From NCBI RefSeq assembly GCF_000315485.1, contig NZ_JH992941.1, forward strand, positions 310,001-374,000: a stretch of DNA of 64,000 bases, given 5' to 3'. A program made the position numbers and the translations under genes. Within the stretch, counting starts at the first letter, position 1. Each line of letters starts with the position of its first letter. A model generated the notes under the pieces. The model worked only from the letters and a program-made list of their open reading frames with translations. It searched no databases and was not told the DNA's origin. Positions 9,040-18,758 of this stretch are shown piece after piece. Source of the DNA: Bacteroides oleiciplenus YIT 12058. Lineage in GTDB: Bacteria > Bacteroidota > Bacteroidia > Bacteroidales > Bacteroidaceae.

Positions 9040-11904
9040 TTAAAGAGATAGCACTTTATATTTAGTGGTAAATACAACAGGCGCATCACTGTCTTTATCC
9101 ACATGGAAAGGTATCAATTTCTCTTCTCCCGGAGCCAGTTCATAATGAACATTATCTCCTGTTTTCTGGCCACCAACATACATATCAATCTTACCGGTAT
9201 CCATTAAAGTACCATTGTTCTTAACAGATACCCAAACTGTTTTCTGGTTCTTCACCAAATTTTCTTCAACTTTGAACAACGTCAGACCGAAATCTGCAGC
9301 AAATTCATGGGTATATTCAAGCATACCGGACACGCCCTTTCTGGCATCTGTATAGCCTACACTATCTTTAATACGGTCTTTAGCCACATATTGAGGACTA
9401 ACACCACCGACTAATATCTTGAACTCTCCCTTCTCTACCACTCTATCCATATGGTCATTGAGCAATGATAAATCATAAGGTGTCAATTCAAAAGAAACTG
9501 TCTTTGATTCACCTGGCTTCAGATTGATACGAGTGAAGTCCTTCAATTCCGTAATACGTGTCTTTACACTGGCATACATATCAGTGACATACAATTGGAC
9601 AACTTCATCACCAGCACGTTGGCCTACGTTTTTCACAGTTGCCTGCACGGTAATATTGCCATTGTCTTTCTCCTGCACTTTCAGACCTGAATATTCAAAA
9701 GAAGTATAACTCAAACCATATCCAAAATAGTAGAGAGGATAATATTCCAAATCAGAATATTCATAACGGCGACCGGAAGTTTTAAAGTTATAGTAGAGAG
9801 GCAACTGACCAACGTGCTGTGGGAAAGTCATCGGCAAACGGCCGGCAGGATTATAATCTCCGAATAACACATCTGCTGTAGCCGGTCCACCTTCTTGTCC
9901 CGGTAACCAATTAACAATAATAGCTTTACACAACTTTGATGCTTTTGTCAGATTATAAGGGCGACCAGCCTGAAGCACTAATATAACCGGCTTCCCTGTA
10001 GCACAAACAGCTTCCAGCAACTCTTGTTGTTTTCCCGGCAGAATCAAAGTTGCATAGTCATGATTTTCACCGGATGTCTTGTAAACATCTGTCGTAGCTT
10101 CACTGGTTGAGCAATCTCCCAAAACCATAACTACCACATCTGATTGAGAAGCCGCTTTGACTGCTTTAGGAATATTCGTCTCACTCAAGTTTGTAAAGTC
10201 GCAACCTTGCTCATAAATTACTTTCGTCTGTTTGCCCACAGCTTGTTTGATACCCGTCAATACGGATTTCAACTGACCGGGCAGCAATTTCGGAGTATAG
10301 TCACCCGGCTGAAGATCATCTGCTCCGGGACCTAATACAGCAATCGAACGGATTCCTTTATCTAAAGGCAATATATTTTCCTTATTCTCCAACATTACGA
10401 TAGACTCCCGGGCTGCCTGACGTGCCATTTCTTTATGATTGTCTGAGTTCCAACCCGGATATATTTTATTCCAGTCCAAAGGTTTATTGGGAGCTTTTTC
10501 AAATAGTTCATTACGGAACATCATGCGTAACATAGTGCGACAAACATTATCCAGATTTTCCATATTGAGACGTCCATCCTTTGCAGCTTGTATCACCTCT
10601 TTATCATTATAAGTATCACCACAGTTTGTAGCAATACCTGCTGCCAATGCCTGGTTAGCTGCTTCAATCTTATCTTTTGCCGTATAGTGTTTGCGCGCCG
10701 TCAAGTTACCTATAGCGCCACAGTCACTAACTATAAAACCGTCAAAGCCCCATTCTTCGCGCAAGATATTATGCAACAACTCTTTACTTTTTGCAACCGG
10801 CACTCCCAGAAAGTCTGAGTAAGCCATCATCAAAGACTGGCAATCATAATTACGAATAACGTGACGGAACGGCACCAGATGTACCTCACGCATTTCCCGC
10901 TCGGACAATCCTATATCATGAGAATCGCGACCACCCAATGGAGCACCATGTCCCCCAAAATGTTTAGGAGTAGTAAATAAACCTTTGGACTGATACCCCT
11001 TAATCCAGGCTCCACCAATCTGTGATACCAAAACCGGGTCTTCACCAAATGTTTCTTCACAACGTCCCCAACGGGCATCCTGTGCTACATCCAGCACCGG
11101 AGACCATGCCTGCATAGTGCCTGCTGCAAGAGTCTCATCACCGACAGCCATTGCTATTTCCTCTGTCAGTTTCTTATTCCAGGTTGCTCCCATCGCCAAT
11201 GCTTGCGGGAAAATGGTTGCGCCACTACCATAAGAGAAACCATGCACAGCCTCTACTTTCGTGATAGGCGGCACATATAAATGAGGGATACCGGGAATGC
11301 CCCATCCTTCACGAATCAATTCCATTTTATCTTCCGGCGTCATCACAGACAACAGACTTTCCACACGTTCTTCCACCGGAAGCGTTGGGTCCATATAACG
11401 AAGTGCAGTCTTTTCACCTTTCCGGTCTTTCAATACTTTATCAGCCAAAAGAACTGAAACTTCCTTTACGGCAAAAGGTTTCACACGGTCACTTCCTTTG
11501 AAAGCCAGTCTGACATGTGCTCCATATTTGGGCGAAAACTTCACCTTCATTTCTTTTGCACTACCTTGCACCTGATAGTCCACAGGTACCCCGAGGTTCA
11601 TCGGGTCGTAGGTAACAAATACATTCATCAGTTGTCTCAAGTCGTCTTTCGCCACACCTTGCACCTGAAGATTAAGTTCGCATACATCACCGGGAGTCTG
11701 AATAGTAAACATCAACCATTGGTCCGTCTTCAAGTCCCGGCCATTAACTTCCCACATCGTCTTCGAATCTTTATCAAAAGCCAACGAAGCTTTTTCCATA
11801 TTAGTCGATGCCGAAACAGATAAAATATCACTTGGCTGCTGAGCCATTAGAAAAGTGCAGGACAATATACCTGCAAATAGAAACAAGTGCCTCTTTAAAT
11901 TCAT
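9040..11904 (-). CDS. GH3 beta-glycosidase with N-terminal discoidin-like domain
   Basis: 954 residues with signal peptide (cleavage near FLMAQQ). Residues about 25-155 look like a discoidin/F5-8 module (SASTNMEKASLAFDKDSKTM). The GH3 N-terminal barrel follows, with KHFGGHG (314-320) and the nucleophile Asp394 in GFIVSDCGAI; then the GH3 C-terminal domain, a fibronectin III-like domain and an extra C-terminal beta domain (about 870-954). Expected to act as a periplasmic exo-beta-glucosidase or beta-xylosidase. First gene of the GH3-GH31-GH43 operon; divergent from the membrane-spanning regulator with 211 bp between the start codons. Confidence 0.92.
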   Translation of the reverse strand: MNLKRHLFLFAGILSCTFLMAQQPSDILSVSASTNMEKASLAFDKDSKTMWEVNGRDLKTDQWLMFTIQTPGDVCELNLQVQGVAKDDLRQLMNVFVTYDPMNLGVPVDYQVQGSAKEMKVKFSPKYGAHVRLAFKGSDRVKPFAVKEVSVLLADKVLKDRKGEKTALRYMDPTLPVEERVESLLSVMTPEDKMELIREGWGIPGIPHLYVPPITKVEAVHGFSYGSGATIFPQALAMGATWNKKLTEEIAMAVGDETLAAGTMQAWSPVLDVAQDARWGRCEETFGEDPVLVSQIGGAWIKGYQSKGLFTTPKHFGGHGAPLGGRDSHDIGLSEREMREVHLVPFRHVIRNYDCQSLMMAYSDFLGVPVAKSKELLHNILREEWGFDGFIVSDCGAIGNLTARKHYTAKDKIEAANQALAAGIATNCGDTYNDKEVIQAAKDGRLNMENLDNVCRTMLRMMFRNELFEKAPNKPLDWNKIYPGWNSDNHKEMARQAARESIVMLENKENILPLDKGIRSIAVLGPGADDLQPGDYTPKLLPGQLKSVLTGIKQAVGKQTKVIYEQGCDFTNLSETNIPKAVKAASQSDVVVMVLGDCSTSEATTDVYKTSGENHDYATLILPGKQQELLEAVCATGKPVILVLQAGRPYNLTKASKLCKAIIVNWLPGQEGGPATADVLFGDYNPAGRLPMTFPQHVGQLPLYYNFKTSGRRYEYSDLEYYPLYYFGYGLSYTSFEYSGLKVQEKDNGNITVQATVKNVGQRAGDEVVQLYVTDMYASVKTRITELKDFTRINLKPGESKTVSFELTPYDLSLLNDHMDRVVEKGEFKILVGGVSPQYVAKDRIKDSVGYTDARKGVSGMLEYTHEFAADFGLTLFKVEENLVKNQKTVWVSVKNNGTLMDTGKIDMYVGGQKTGDNVHYELAPGEEKLIPFHVDKDSDAPVVFTTKYKVLSL

Positions 11905-11928
11905 ATTATCAGATTTTAATTTGATGAT

Positions 11929-11997
11929 GCAAAGTAAAGCGCAACCGCTTAATAAAATGATAACATCATAATTAATGAAACATTAAAATCCACTTAA
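11929..11997 (-). promoter_or_regulatory. GH3 operon promoter with two boxes shared with the GH95 operon
   Basis: Box 1 (plus strand GCAAAGTAAAGCGCAACC, from 11929, continuing to TTAATAAA at 11956) contains the -7-like TTACTTTG read leftwards. Box 2 (plus strand TTAAAATCCACTTAA, 11983-11997) lies upstream. Both recur before GH95 at 18591 and 18634. No TTTG lies at the -33 position, which fits an activator-dependent promoter. Confidence 0.6.
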
Positions 11998-12075
11998 TGG
12001 ATATCTTTTCTTAAAAAAGAGAAGCTCGGTCAGAAGAATTGCATGAATAAGTAATTGCTTTTCGCTAAAAAGCAT

Positions 12076-12083
12076 TACTTTTG
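12076..12083 (+). promoter_or_regulatory. -7 element of the regulator gene
   Basis: TACTTTTG matches the Bacteroides TAnnTTTG element, 32 bp before the ATG. A weak ATTG at about 12054-12057 would be the -33 element, about 18 bp upstream. Confidence 0.6.
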
Positions 12084-12115
12084 TCCAAGCTAATACTTCA
12101 TTAAGGACATACAAA

Positions 12116-14704
12116 ATGAAAAAGACACTATCTATAATCTTCCTCCTGCTTATATGTATGCATTCAATGTCTCAGCTTCCTGAATATGGTTTGCATATCC
12201 AGTCTTATCCACTTCAAAATTCCGAATTCACCAGCATGGCATTAGAAGATGGAAAGTACATAGAGACCAAAAGAGAAAAAATAACTCTGAGTTTCAACCT
12301 CTGGGTCAGACCTGATAATGTGTTCGGGACTGTATTCCGCATCATCACTGATAATAATAAGAACATCGACCTGATGTACAGTGTAAGTGATAACGACAGA
12401 CGTTTTCCAATCCTGGTTACCGGAGATGCCGTACATCCTATTCAAAAGGAAGTGAGACGTGAGATGTGGACTTCCGCCAATGTAACCCTTGACTTCAAAG
12501 AGGGTGATATTACCGTATCATATGATAGTACGGAAATCAAGGTTAAATATGCCGACCTGAAAGGCGTAGAGGGAATACGCATAGCCTTTGGCTATTGTCC
12601 ATTTGAGAATTTCTCTCTGGCCGATGTAGCTTCCGTCAATATTAGAGATATCAGTATAAAACGTGGAGCAGAAGAAATACGTCAATGGAAGATGGCACGT
12701 CACAACGGGGACGTTTGTTACGATGAGATATCCCACATTCCGGCTACCGGTAAAAACACCCGTTGGGTTATCGACCAATATATCACCTGGAAGAAAATCT
12801 ATTCACAGCATTTTGTGTCTTCTCCTTCCGTAGCATTCGATCCTCTTGTCGGAACCTTCTATGTAGCCACAAATAAAAAGAAATTATACGTCTTTCATAC
12901 TGATGAAAGAGTGACGGACACCATCCGGATAAAAGGTGGAGAGTTTGCCGCCAACTATCCAAACCAGTTGATATACATACCGCAACGCCAGCAGCTACTT
13001 TCCTATAATCTGAATGAGAATCTCTTTTCTGCTTTCGACCCCGTTACGCAGTGCTGGAAGGGGACGCAAGCGCCCGTACAAGAGCATGATTACTGGAACA
13101 ATACACTCGTTTATAATCCTGCCAATTCTTCATTAATTAGTTTCGGCGGATACGGACATTATCACTATAATAATAAATTAGTCATCAGTTATCCTTATGA
13201 AGACACACCGCAACGTCAACTCAGTCTGACAAGTATCCATCCCCGGTATTCTTGTAGTTCTGTTATTGTCGACAGTACACTCTACATCTTTGGCGGTCGT
13301 GGTTGCCCATCCGGACGACAGGAATTATCTCCCCGCAATTATTATGACTTATATTCAGTCAACCTGCTCACCCAGCAGGTCAATAAGCTGTGGGAAGCTC
13401 CGCAAACCCCGGTAGGTGGAGACTTCCAACCCTGCGAAAACATGGTTTATGATGCGGAAAAAGATTGCTTCTACCTTTTCAGCACACAGCAAGGCGGCAC
13501 TCTGATGAGAATTGATACACAAACGCCACATTTTGAACTAATGTCGCTACCTATGGGATTGAAGTTAGAATCGCAATACCTATATAGCAACCTATACTAT
13601 TCACCTAAACAAAAGAAACTATACGTAGCCATTCATCAGGCTGAAGTTAGCGGAAAGGCTGATTTGGATATATATGAATTGAATTTTCCCCCAATCCCCA
13701 TTCTGTCTTTCAAACAGCCGGATGTAGTTGAGGGCAAAACAGATCAGAGCAAGCACACCTATCTATGGCTATACATCGTAAGCGGATTATTAGTCATTAG
13801 CGGTATAGGAGCTCTTTATTACAAGAAAAGAAAAGAGGAAATAGACCGGATAAAGTCTTCTGCCAAAGAAGAAAAAAGCCCGACAACAAACACCTCCCAA
13901 GCAGAAGGAGCAAATACCCTACTGACCAAAGAGATGCCCGAAATAAAGATAGAGATGCCGATTAGTACACCTGATCTGACATTCCATAACTATGACTTTT
14001 CCAAGAAATGCGTTTGCTTCTTTGGTGGCTTCCATGTTGTAGACAAAGAGGGGAATGACTGTACAGCCTTATTCACCCCTACTCTTAAGGCTTTACTAAT
14101 ATTACTTATTCTTTATACAGGCAAAGATTCAAAAGGAATCATCGGGCACAAGCTGATCCAACTGTTATGGTACGATAAAGCAGAAGAGTCTGCTAAAAAC
14201 AACCGTAATGTATACATGAGTAAACTGCGCGGTTTACTGGATAAAGTGGGTGATATCAAGATACTAAATCAGAATGGATTCTGGAGTATACAGTTTGAAG
14301 AAGGCACTATCTGCGACTATCTGGAAGCGCTCCATTTATACAGAGGAAATAACGGACAAGACCTGGAGAAACTGCTTGAGCTATTATTGCGTGGTATGAT
14401 GCTCCCTAACGTAGAGAATGATTGGATTGATGCATTCAAGAATGATTTCTCCAATGATACTATTGATCTGCTTTGCAGATTATTAAAGCAGGAAGACCTT
14501 TCGGATACACTGAAACTGAAGATTGCAGACACCCTCTTCCAGCATGATTATATCAATGAAGAAGCGCTTTGTGTGAAATGCCGCATCCTCTGCCAGCAAG
14601 GAAAGAAGGGACTTGCCAAAACTGTTTATGATACTTTCTGCAAAGAATATGCAGCTTCATTGGGAACAGAATACAAATATTCTCTAATGGAGATTATCGA
14701 GTAG
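12116..14704 (+). CDS. Membrane-spanning one-component regulator: beta-propeller sensor, TM helix, winged helix plus BTAD-like domain
   Basis: 862 residues. A signal peptide (1-19) is followed by a jelly-roll/LamG-like region (about 25-185; LSFNLWVRPDN) and a Kelch/galactose-oxidase-type propeller (about 225-525; LVYNPANSSLISFGGYG, TLYIFGGRGC, MVYDAEKDCFYLFS). A single TM helix lies at about 548-568, then a KKRKEE stop-transfer and a low-complexity linker. Residues 632-728 look like an OmpR/SARP winged helix (FTPTLKALLILL, then NRNVYMSKLRGLL, then wing NGFWSI). The rest (730-862) is helical and resembles the bacterial transcriptional activator domain. This predicts periplasmic ligand sensing and cytoplasmic DNA binding in one chain, without phosphorelay. 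It sits between, and opposite to, two enzyme operons that share promoter boxes. Domain calls are by eye; DNA binding is inferred. Confidence 0.75.
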   Translation: MKKTLSIIFLLLICMHSMSQLPEYGLHIQSYPLQNSEFTSMALEDGKYIETKREKITLSFNLWVRPDNVFGTVFRIITDNNKNIDLMYSVSDNDRRFPILVTGDAVHPIQKEVRREMWTSANVTLDFKEGDITVSYDSTEIKVKYADLKGVEGIRIAFGYCPFENFSLADVASVNIRDISIKRGAEEIRQWKMARHNGDVCYDEISHIPATGKNTRWVIDQYITWKKIYSQHFVSSPSVAFDPLVGTFYVATNKKKLYVFHTDERVTDTIRIKGGEFAANYPNQLIYIPQRQQLLSYNLNENLFSAFDPVTQCWKGTQAPVQEHDYWNNTLVYNPANSSLISFGGYGHYHYNNKLVISYPYEDTPQRQLSLTSIHPRYSCSSVIVDSTLYIFGGRGCPSGRQELSPRNYYDLYSVNLLTQQVNKLWEAPQTPVGGDFQPCENMVYDAEKDCFYLFSTQQGGTLMRIDTQTPHFELMSLPMGLKLESQYLYSNLYYSPKQKKLYVAIHQAEVSGKADLDIYELNFPPIPILSFKQPDVVEGKTDQSKHTYLWLYIVSGLLVISGIGALYYKKRKEEIDRIKSSAKEEKSPTTNTSQAEGANTLLTKEMPEIKIEMPISTPDLTFHNYDFSKKCVCFFGGFHVVDKEGNDCTALFTPTLKALLILLILYTGKDSKGIIGHKLIQLLWYDKAEESAKNNRNVYMSKLRGLLDKVGDIKILNQNGFWSIQFEEGTICDYLEALHLYRGNNGQDLEKLLELLLRGMMLPNVENDWIDAFKNDFSNDTIDLLCRLLKQEDLSDTLKLKIADTLFQHDYINEEALCVKCRILCQQGKKGLAKTVYDTFCKEYAASLGTEYKYSLMEIIE

Positions 14705-14860
14705 TAACGAGTAACAAGCTACAAGCTACTGTGTTGTGAGAGTGTCAAAAGTAAAAATCACTATCAATGACAAAATGATACGCTTATCAGAATTTTGATA
14801 CACCTTCGGCGAGCATGCCGAAAGGTACTTATCACCTGTAACTCGTAGCCCGTAACTAAA
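14705..14860. repeat. Convergent intergenic region with GTTAC/AGCTAC-type inverted repeats and a hairpin
   Basis: Left part AGTAACAAGCTACAAGCTAC and right part GTAACTCGTAGCCCGTAAC are loosely inverted, and belong to the same repeat family as the longer stem at 32503-32591. Between them CCTTCGGC / GCCGAAAGG (about 14803-14826) forms an 8-bp hairpin. It probably ends transcription of both the regulator and the GH99-like gene. Confidence 0.5.
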
Positions 14861-16096
14861 TCATTTTCGTTTGGGCTGCTTCATTTCCAACGGCTTCTCT
14901 TTGCGCAGCATCTTACCTGCCTGCCCTACCAACCACAAGTAATGGTCGCTTTCAATTCCTTCTTCGATAGGAACAAATGTACTGGCACCTACAGGAACCT
15001 TTTTAGCACATTTGAAGATTGCCGTGCCTTCATCTATTTCGTCAAACATAGCTACATAAATCATTTCAGCTCCTTCCTTTATGGCCCCTGACAACTGTTT
15101 CCAAAGGAACGAACCTTTATTGCGTGGTATCTGCACACTATTTTCGCGCCCTTTCATATTACGCCACGAAAAACCTGGAAAACACAAAGGAGCATAGTCC
15201 ACTTTATTCTTCTTGGCCCACTTGATATCCTCACCAACCAGTTTCTGATAGCGGGGATATGAATCTTCATTATAACGCCCCACGAACCAAGGCATCACTA
15301 CATCACACTTCTTAATCAGTTCATGCAGACGAGGGTCCGATTCCGTATCGCCACTCAATTCGCGCCAATGCGTAGGCACACCCAGCATTACACTGAACCC
15401 TTGTGCTTTCAGACCATTAATAATCTTCTCAGCCTCATTCAGACCATAACGGCGGCGATCATTAAATCCCACTCCCCAAACAGTAACCAACGGTTTGCCG
15501 TTGTGATACAGATAGGAAGGATTCTTGGCATGGTCTTTCAAGGAATGGCGCTTGGCTATATCAGCAATATCTTTCAGTAACGCATCTTCACCTCCGGGGC
15601 GCATACCGCTCAGGTCGTACATCACACAGATAGCCCGCTCATACTTATTGGCAGCCTGCATGGCCGAGTTCAGTACCTTATTGAAGTGGTTCAGTCCGCT
15701 TTTATTGCTAATTTCCCCTACAAAGCGTTGCATAAACACGCCATCCAGTCCATACTCTTTCATCCATCTGAAATGGGTATCCACCGTAGAGGCATCGTGC
15801 GAAGAGAAAGTGTAAGCCGGCGTGCCGTCAGCAAACTTGAACTCCGTCTTATACAGTTGCTTATACTCCGATACTTCCGGCCAAAAGTCAATCGTACAGG
15901 AACCGGGGCGAAAACCATCGTGTCCGGTGTAGTGATACCATCCCCGGCCGGCACCATCATCAGGGGCGTTGAACCACCCCTGATAACCGGCCATCACCAA
16001 TCCTTTGTACGAGTTATACTGCTTTCCGGCAGTCTGTGCCATAATACCTACTGAAAACAACAAGTATACAATAAACCAATTTAGTCTTCTTACCAT
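14861..16096 (-). CDS. GH71/99-like glycoside hydrolase
   Basis: 411 residues with signal peptide (cleavage near IMAQTAG). The barrel-like sequence GLVMAGYQGWFNAPDDG at the start is typical of the GH71/99-like group. The end of the barrel carries FDEIDEGTAIF, with Glu353 and Glu356 spaced ExxE followed by GT. This is comparable to the ExxE pair of GH99 endo-alpha-mannan enzymes, where both glutamates are catalytic. The activity of this Bacteroides branch is not something I can state. It is the second gene after GH95 (38 bp gap) and so belongs to the same operon. Confidence 0.75.
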   Translation of the reverse strand: MVRRLNWFIVYLLFSVGIMAQTAGKQYNSYKGLVMAGYQGWFNAPDDGAGRGWYHYTGHDGFRPGSCTIDFWPEVSEYKQLYKTEFKFADGTPAYTFSSHDASTVDTHFRWMKEYGLDGVFMQRFVGEISNKSGLNHFNKVLNSAMQAANKYERAICVMYDLSGMRPGGEDALLKDIADIAKRHSLKDHAKNPSYLYHNGKPLVTVWGVGFNDRRRYGLNEAEKIINGLKAQGFSVMLGVPTHWRELSGDTESDPRLHELIKKCDVVMPWFVGRYNEDSYPRYQKLVGEDIKWAKKNKVDYAPLCFPGFSWRNMKGRENSVQIPRNKGSFLWKQLSGAIKEGAEMIYVAMFDEIDEGTAIFKCAKKVPVGASTFVPIEEGIESDHYLWLVGQAGKMLRKEKPLEMKQPKRK

Positions 16097-16134
16097 AACC
16101 TATTTTATATCTTTATTATCTTAATACCAATTCA

Positions 16135-18564
16135 CTAAAATGCTCTTTGCAAGGTGTACTTTTCTCCCGGTTGAGTCTGAATATCATACTCATAAATCTT
16201 ATACAGAAGAGGATACTGTGCCCTCAGTCCGGCAGCTACCAGAGGCTCTTTAATATCTCCGCGTTTCATCAACGGATTGGGATTATCGCCCTTGGCTTCT
16301 TTCAGTCCTGCACCTTCCAGTGGCACGTACGAACGGATGCGCAGGTTGCCACCGATGCGGGAAGTTACGGTAGCCGTAGTCAGCTCACCGCCATCCCAGT
16401 CCATATCTACCTCGAAAGCTCCACGGGCCACCAGACCTTTTACGCTGCCTTTGCTCCAATCTCCGGGCAGGGCAGGCAGTAAGTGCAATGCTTCATCATG
16501 ACTTTGAAGCAGCATCTCGGCTACACCGGCCGTAAAGCCGAAGTTACCATCAATCTGGAAAGGCGGATGTGCATCGAACATATTCGGGTAAGTGCGTCCG
16601 TTGGGGTTTCCATCTTCCACCAGATTCAGCATATTCTTGATTATCTTATAGGCATGGTCGCCATCGAGCAGACGTGCCCACAGGTTTATCTTCCAGCCGA
16701 TAGACCAACCGGTAGCCATGTCACCGCGATACAGGAGCGAACGTTTAGCTGCCTGAAAAAGCTGCGGATGCGCATACGGGGAAATCTGATTACTCGGATA
16801 AAGACCATACAAGTGGGAGACATGACGGTGGTCGTTACGCGGGTCATCCACATCGGCCAGCCATTCCTGCAACTGATTGTGCTTGCCTATCTGCATAGGG
16901 GGCAGGCGCTTAATCATACTTTGCAGACTGTCGCAATAGGATGTATGGTCGGGATACAGCAGTTTCGTAGCCGACAGGACGGAAGTCAGTGCATCCAGCA
17001 CAATCTGTGTGTCCATGGTGCATCCGGCGGTAAGCATCGTGCCTGTTCCCGGAGGGCCTTGTTCAGGCGACATGGAGGGTGCACAAACCATCCAGCCATA
17101 TTTAGGATGTTCCACCAGGAAGTCGAGGAAGAAGTCGGCAGCTCCTTTCAGAGCCGGATAAGCAGTTTGCAGGAATGCCTGGTCGCCTGTATAAAGATAG
17201 TGTTGCCACAAGTGCTGGCTCAACCAGGCACCGCCCAATGGCCAGACATACGAAGCACCATCTACAGGGCCGGCCATACGCCACAAATCCGTATTATGAT
17301 GTACTGTCCAGCCGCGACAATCATACAGGGTGTGGGCTGTGCCTTGTGCCGATTCGGAGAGCTCTTTTACCATCTGGAAGAGAGGCTCGTGCATTTCCGT
17401 AAGGTTGGTCACTTCTGCCGGCCAATAGTTCATCTCGGTATTGATGTTGATGGTATACTTTCCATCCCACGGGGCGAAGAGCTCATGGTTCCAGATGCCT
17501 TGCAAGCCTGCCGGTTGTCCGCCGGGCTGTGAAGAAGAGATGAGCAGGTAGCGACCGAACTGGAACATCAATGCTACCAGACCGGGGTCTTTGCCTTCAT
17601 TGAAATGCTTGATGCGGTAGGATGTCTCTTCTTTGGCGGAAGCTCCCACGTTGAGTGATACACGACCGAAAAGCTTTTGATAAGCTTCCTCATGGGCGGA
17701 CAGCGCCTGGGCATACGGGCGTTTCATGGCTTTCGCAAGGAACTCCGTCGCACGCCGGGTTTCATTGGCACTCACGTCTTTATAATTGACGAAGTTGGTG
17801 GCAGCCGTCACATAAATCACGGCGGCATCTGCACCTTTCACTTCGATGCAGTCATTGGTAACACTCACCTTGCCCTTTTCAGCCTTTATCTGGGTGCGGG
17901 TTTCAAAACGGATGGCTCCGGGGATGCCCTCGTGTGCAGAGCCGTGACCGGACAAGAGCAGACTCTTACCGCTTTTCTTTACCGCGTATTCCTTATACGG
18001 GGTGCTGTATCGGGTGGTGAAACTGACTGCGCCCGGTTTATCGGCTTCAATACGCACAATCAGCGCATTATCTGCCAACGAGGTAAACACGGTGCGGGTA
18101 TAGTTCACTTCACCTATTTTGTATCGCACGGATGCTATCGCCTTTTCCAAGTCCAGTTCTCTACGATAATCGGAGTAATCGGCATGTCCATCAAATTCCA
18201 GCATCAGGCTACCGATGGTCTGGAATGGCATACCATGTTGTCCGGTGAAGAAGTTATCGGCAATCATCTTTTCTGCTTCTTTCTCACGCCCGGTGAAAAG
18301 CAGTTCTCTGACCTGGGGCAACACGCCGAGTGCCTTCGGACTGTCATTGCGATGCGGTCCACCACCCCAGACAGTCTCTTCATTCAACTGTATTTGTTCA
18401 TTAACTACTCCGCCATAGAGCATGGCGCCCAAACGCGAATTTCCTAAAGGTAACGCTTCGGTCCATACCTTAGCCGGCTGACTGTACCACAGCTTCAAAT
18501 CATCAGCTTTGGCCATTACGCAACACGCGCATATAAAGAATAGACCTATCAAACGGTTTTTCAT
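16135..18564 (-). CDS. GH95 alpha-L-fucosidase (or alpha-L-galactosidase)
   Basis: 809 residues from the ATG at 18564. The frame opens 10 codons earlier, but only the inner start gives a proper signal peptide ([20 protein letters not shown]). GH95 hallmarks: [20 protein letters not shown] after the signal, NINTEMNYW (Asn373 and Asn375, matching the activating asparagines of the family), Glu567 in [12 protein letters not shown] (general acid), and Asp672 in FQIDGNFG. Inverting hydrolysis of terminal alpha-1,2-fucose is the usual activity; some members prefer L-galactose. First gene of a two-gene operon with the GH99-like gene. Confidence 0.92.
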   Translation of the reverse strand: MKNRLIGLFFICACCVMAKADDLKLWYSQPAKVWTEALPLGNSRLGAMLYGGVVNEQIQLNEETVWGGGPHRNDSPKALGVLPQVRELLFTGREKEAEKMIADNFFTGQHGMPFQTIGSLMLEFDGHADYSDYRRELDLEKAIASVRYKIGEVNYTRTVFTSLADNALIVRIEADKPGAVSFTTRYSTPYKEYAVKKSGKSLLLSGHGSAHEGIPGAIRFETRTQIKAEKGKVSVTNDCIEVKGADAAVIYVTAATNFVNYKDVSANETRRATEFLAKAMKRPYAQALSAHEEAYQKLFGRVSLNVGASAKEETSYRIKHFNEGKDPGLVALMFQFGRYLLISSSQPGGQPAGLQGIWNHELFAPWDGKYTININTEMNYWPAEVTNLTEMHEPLFQMVKELSESAQGTAHTLYDCRGWTVHHNTDLWRMAGPVDGASYVWPLGGAWLSQHLWQHYLYTGDQAFLQTAYPALKGAADFFLDFLVEHPKYGWMVCAPSMSPEQGPPGTGTMLTAGCTMDTQIVLDALTSVLSATKLLYPDHTSYCDSLQSMIKRLPPMQIGKHNQLQEWLADVDDPRNDHRHVSHLYGLYPSNQISPYAHPQLFQAAKRSLLYRGDMATGWSIGWKINLWARLLDGDHAYKIIKNMLNLVEDGNPNGRTYPNMFDAHPPFQIDGNFGFTAGVAEMLLQSHDEALHLLPALPGDWSKGSVKGLVARGAFEVDMDWDGGELTTATVTSRIGGNLRIRSYVPLEGAGLKEAKGDNPNPLMKRGDIKEPLVAAGLRAQYPLLYKIYEYDIQTQPGEKYTLQRAF

Positions 18565-18590
18565 GATTATTAAGTTTATGTTTTCCGAAT

Positions 18591-18648
18591 GCAAAGAAAA
18601 GCGGAACCCATTAATAAAGTCAACGAAAAAGCCTTAATATCCACTTAA
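18591..18648 (-). promoter_or_regulatory. GH95 operon promoter with the two boxes shared with GH3
   Basis: Box 1 reads GCAAAGAAAAGCGGAACC from 18591 (the GH3 copy differs at two positions over these 18 bases) and continues to TTAATAAA. Box 2 is TTAATATCCACTTAA at 18634-18648. Box-to-box distance is 43 bp, against 54 bp at GH3, a difference of 11 bp. No -33 TTTG. Confidence 0.6.
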
Positions 18649-18758
18649 AATAAGATTAATAGAAAGGATTGACGAAAATAATGCTCTTTTTGAGGGAAGA
18701 AATGAGATTAACATGAGGTTATTTTCAGAGTCAGAAGCCGGTTTACGTAGTTGCTACT

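Noticed and set aside
16483-17532. 349-codon open frame on the plus strand opposite GH95
   Set aside because: It mirrors the coding strand of a well-supported GH95 gene; no family match, signal or start context.
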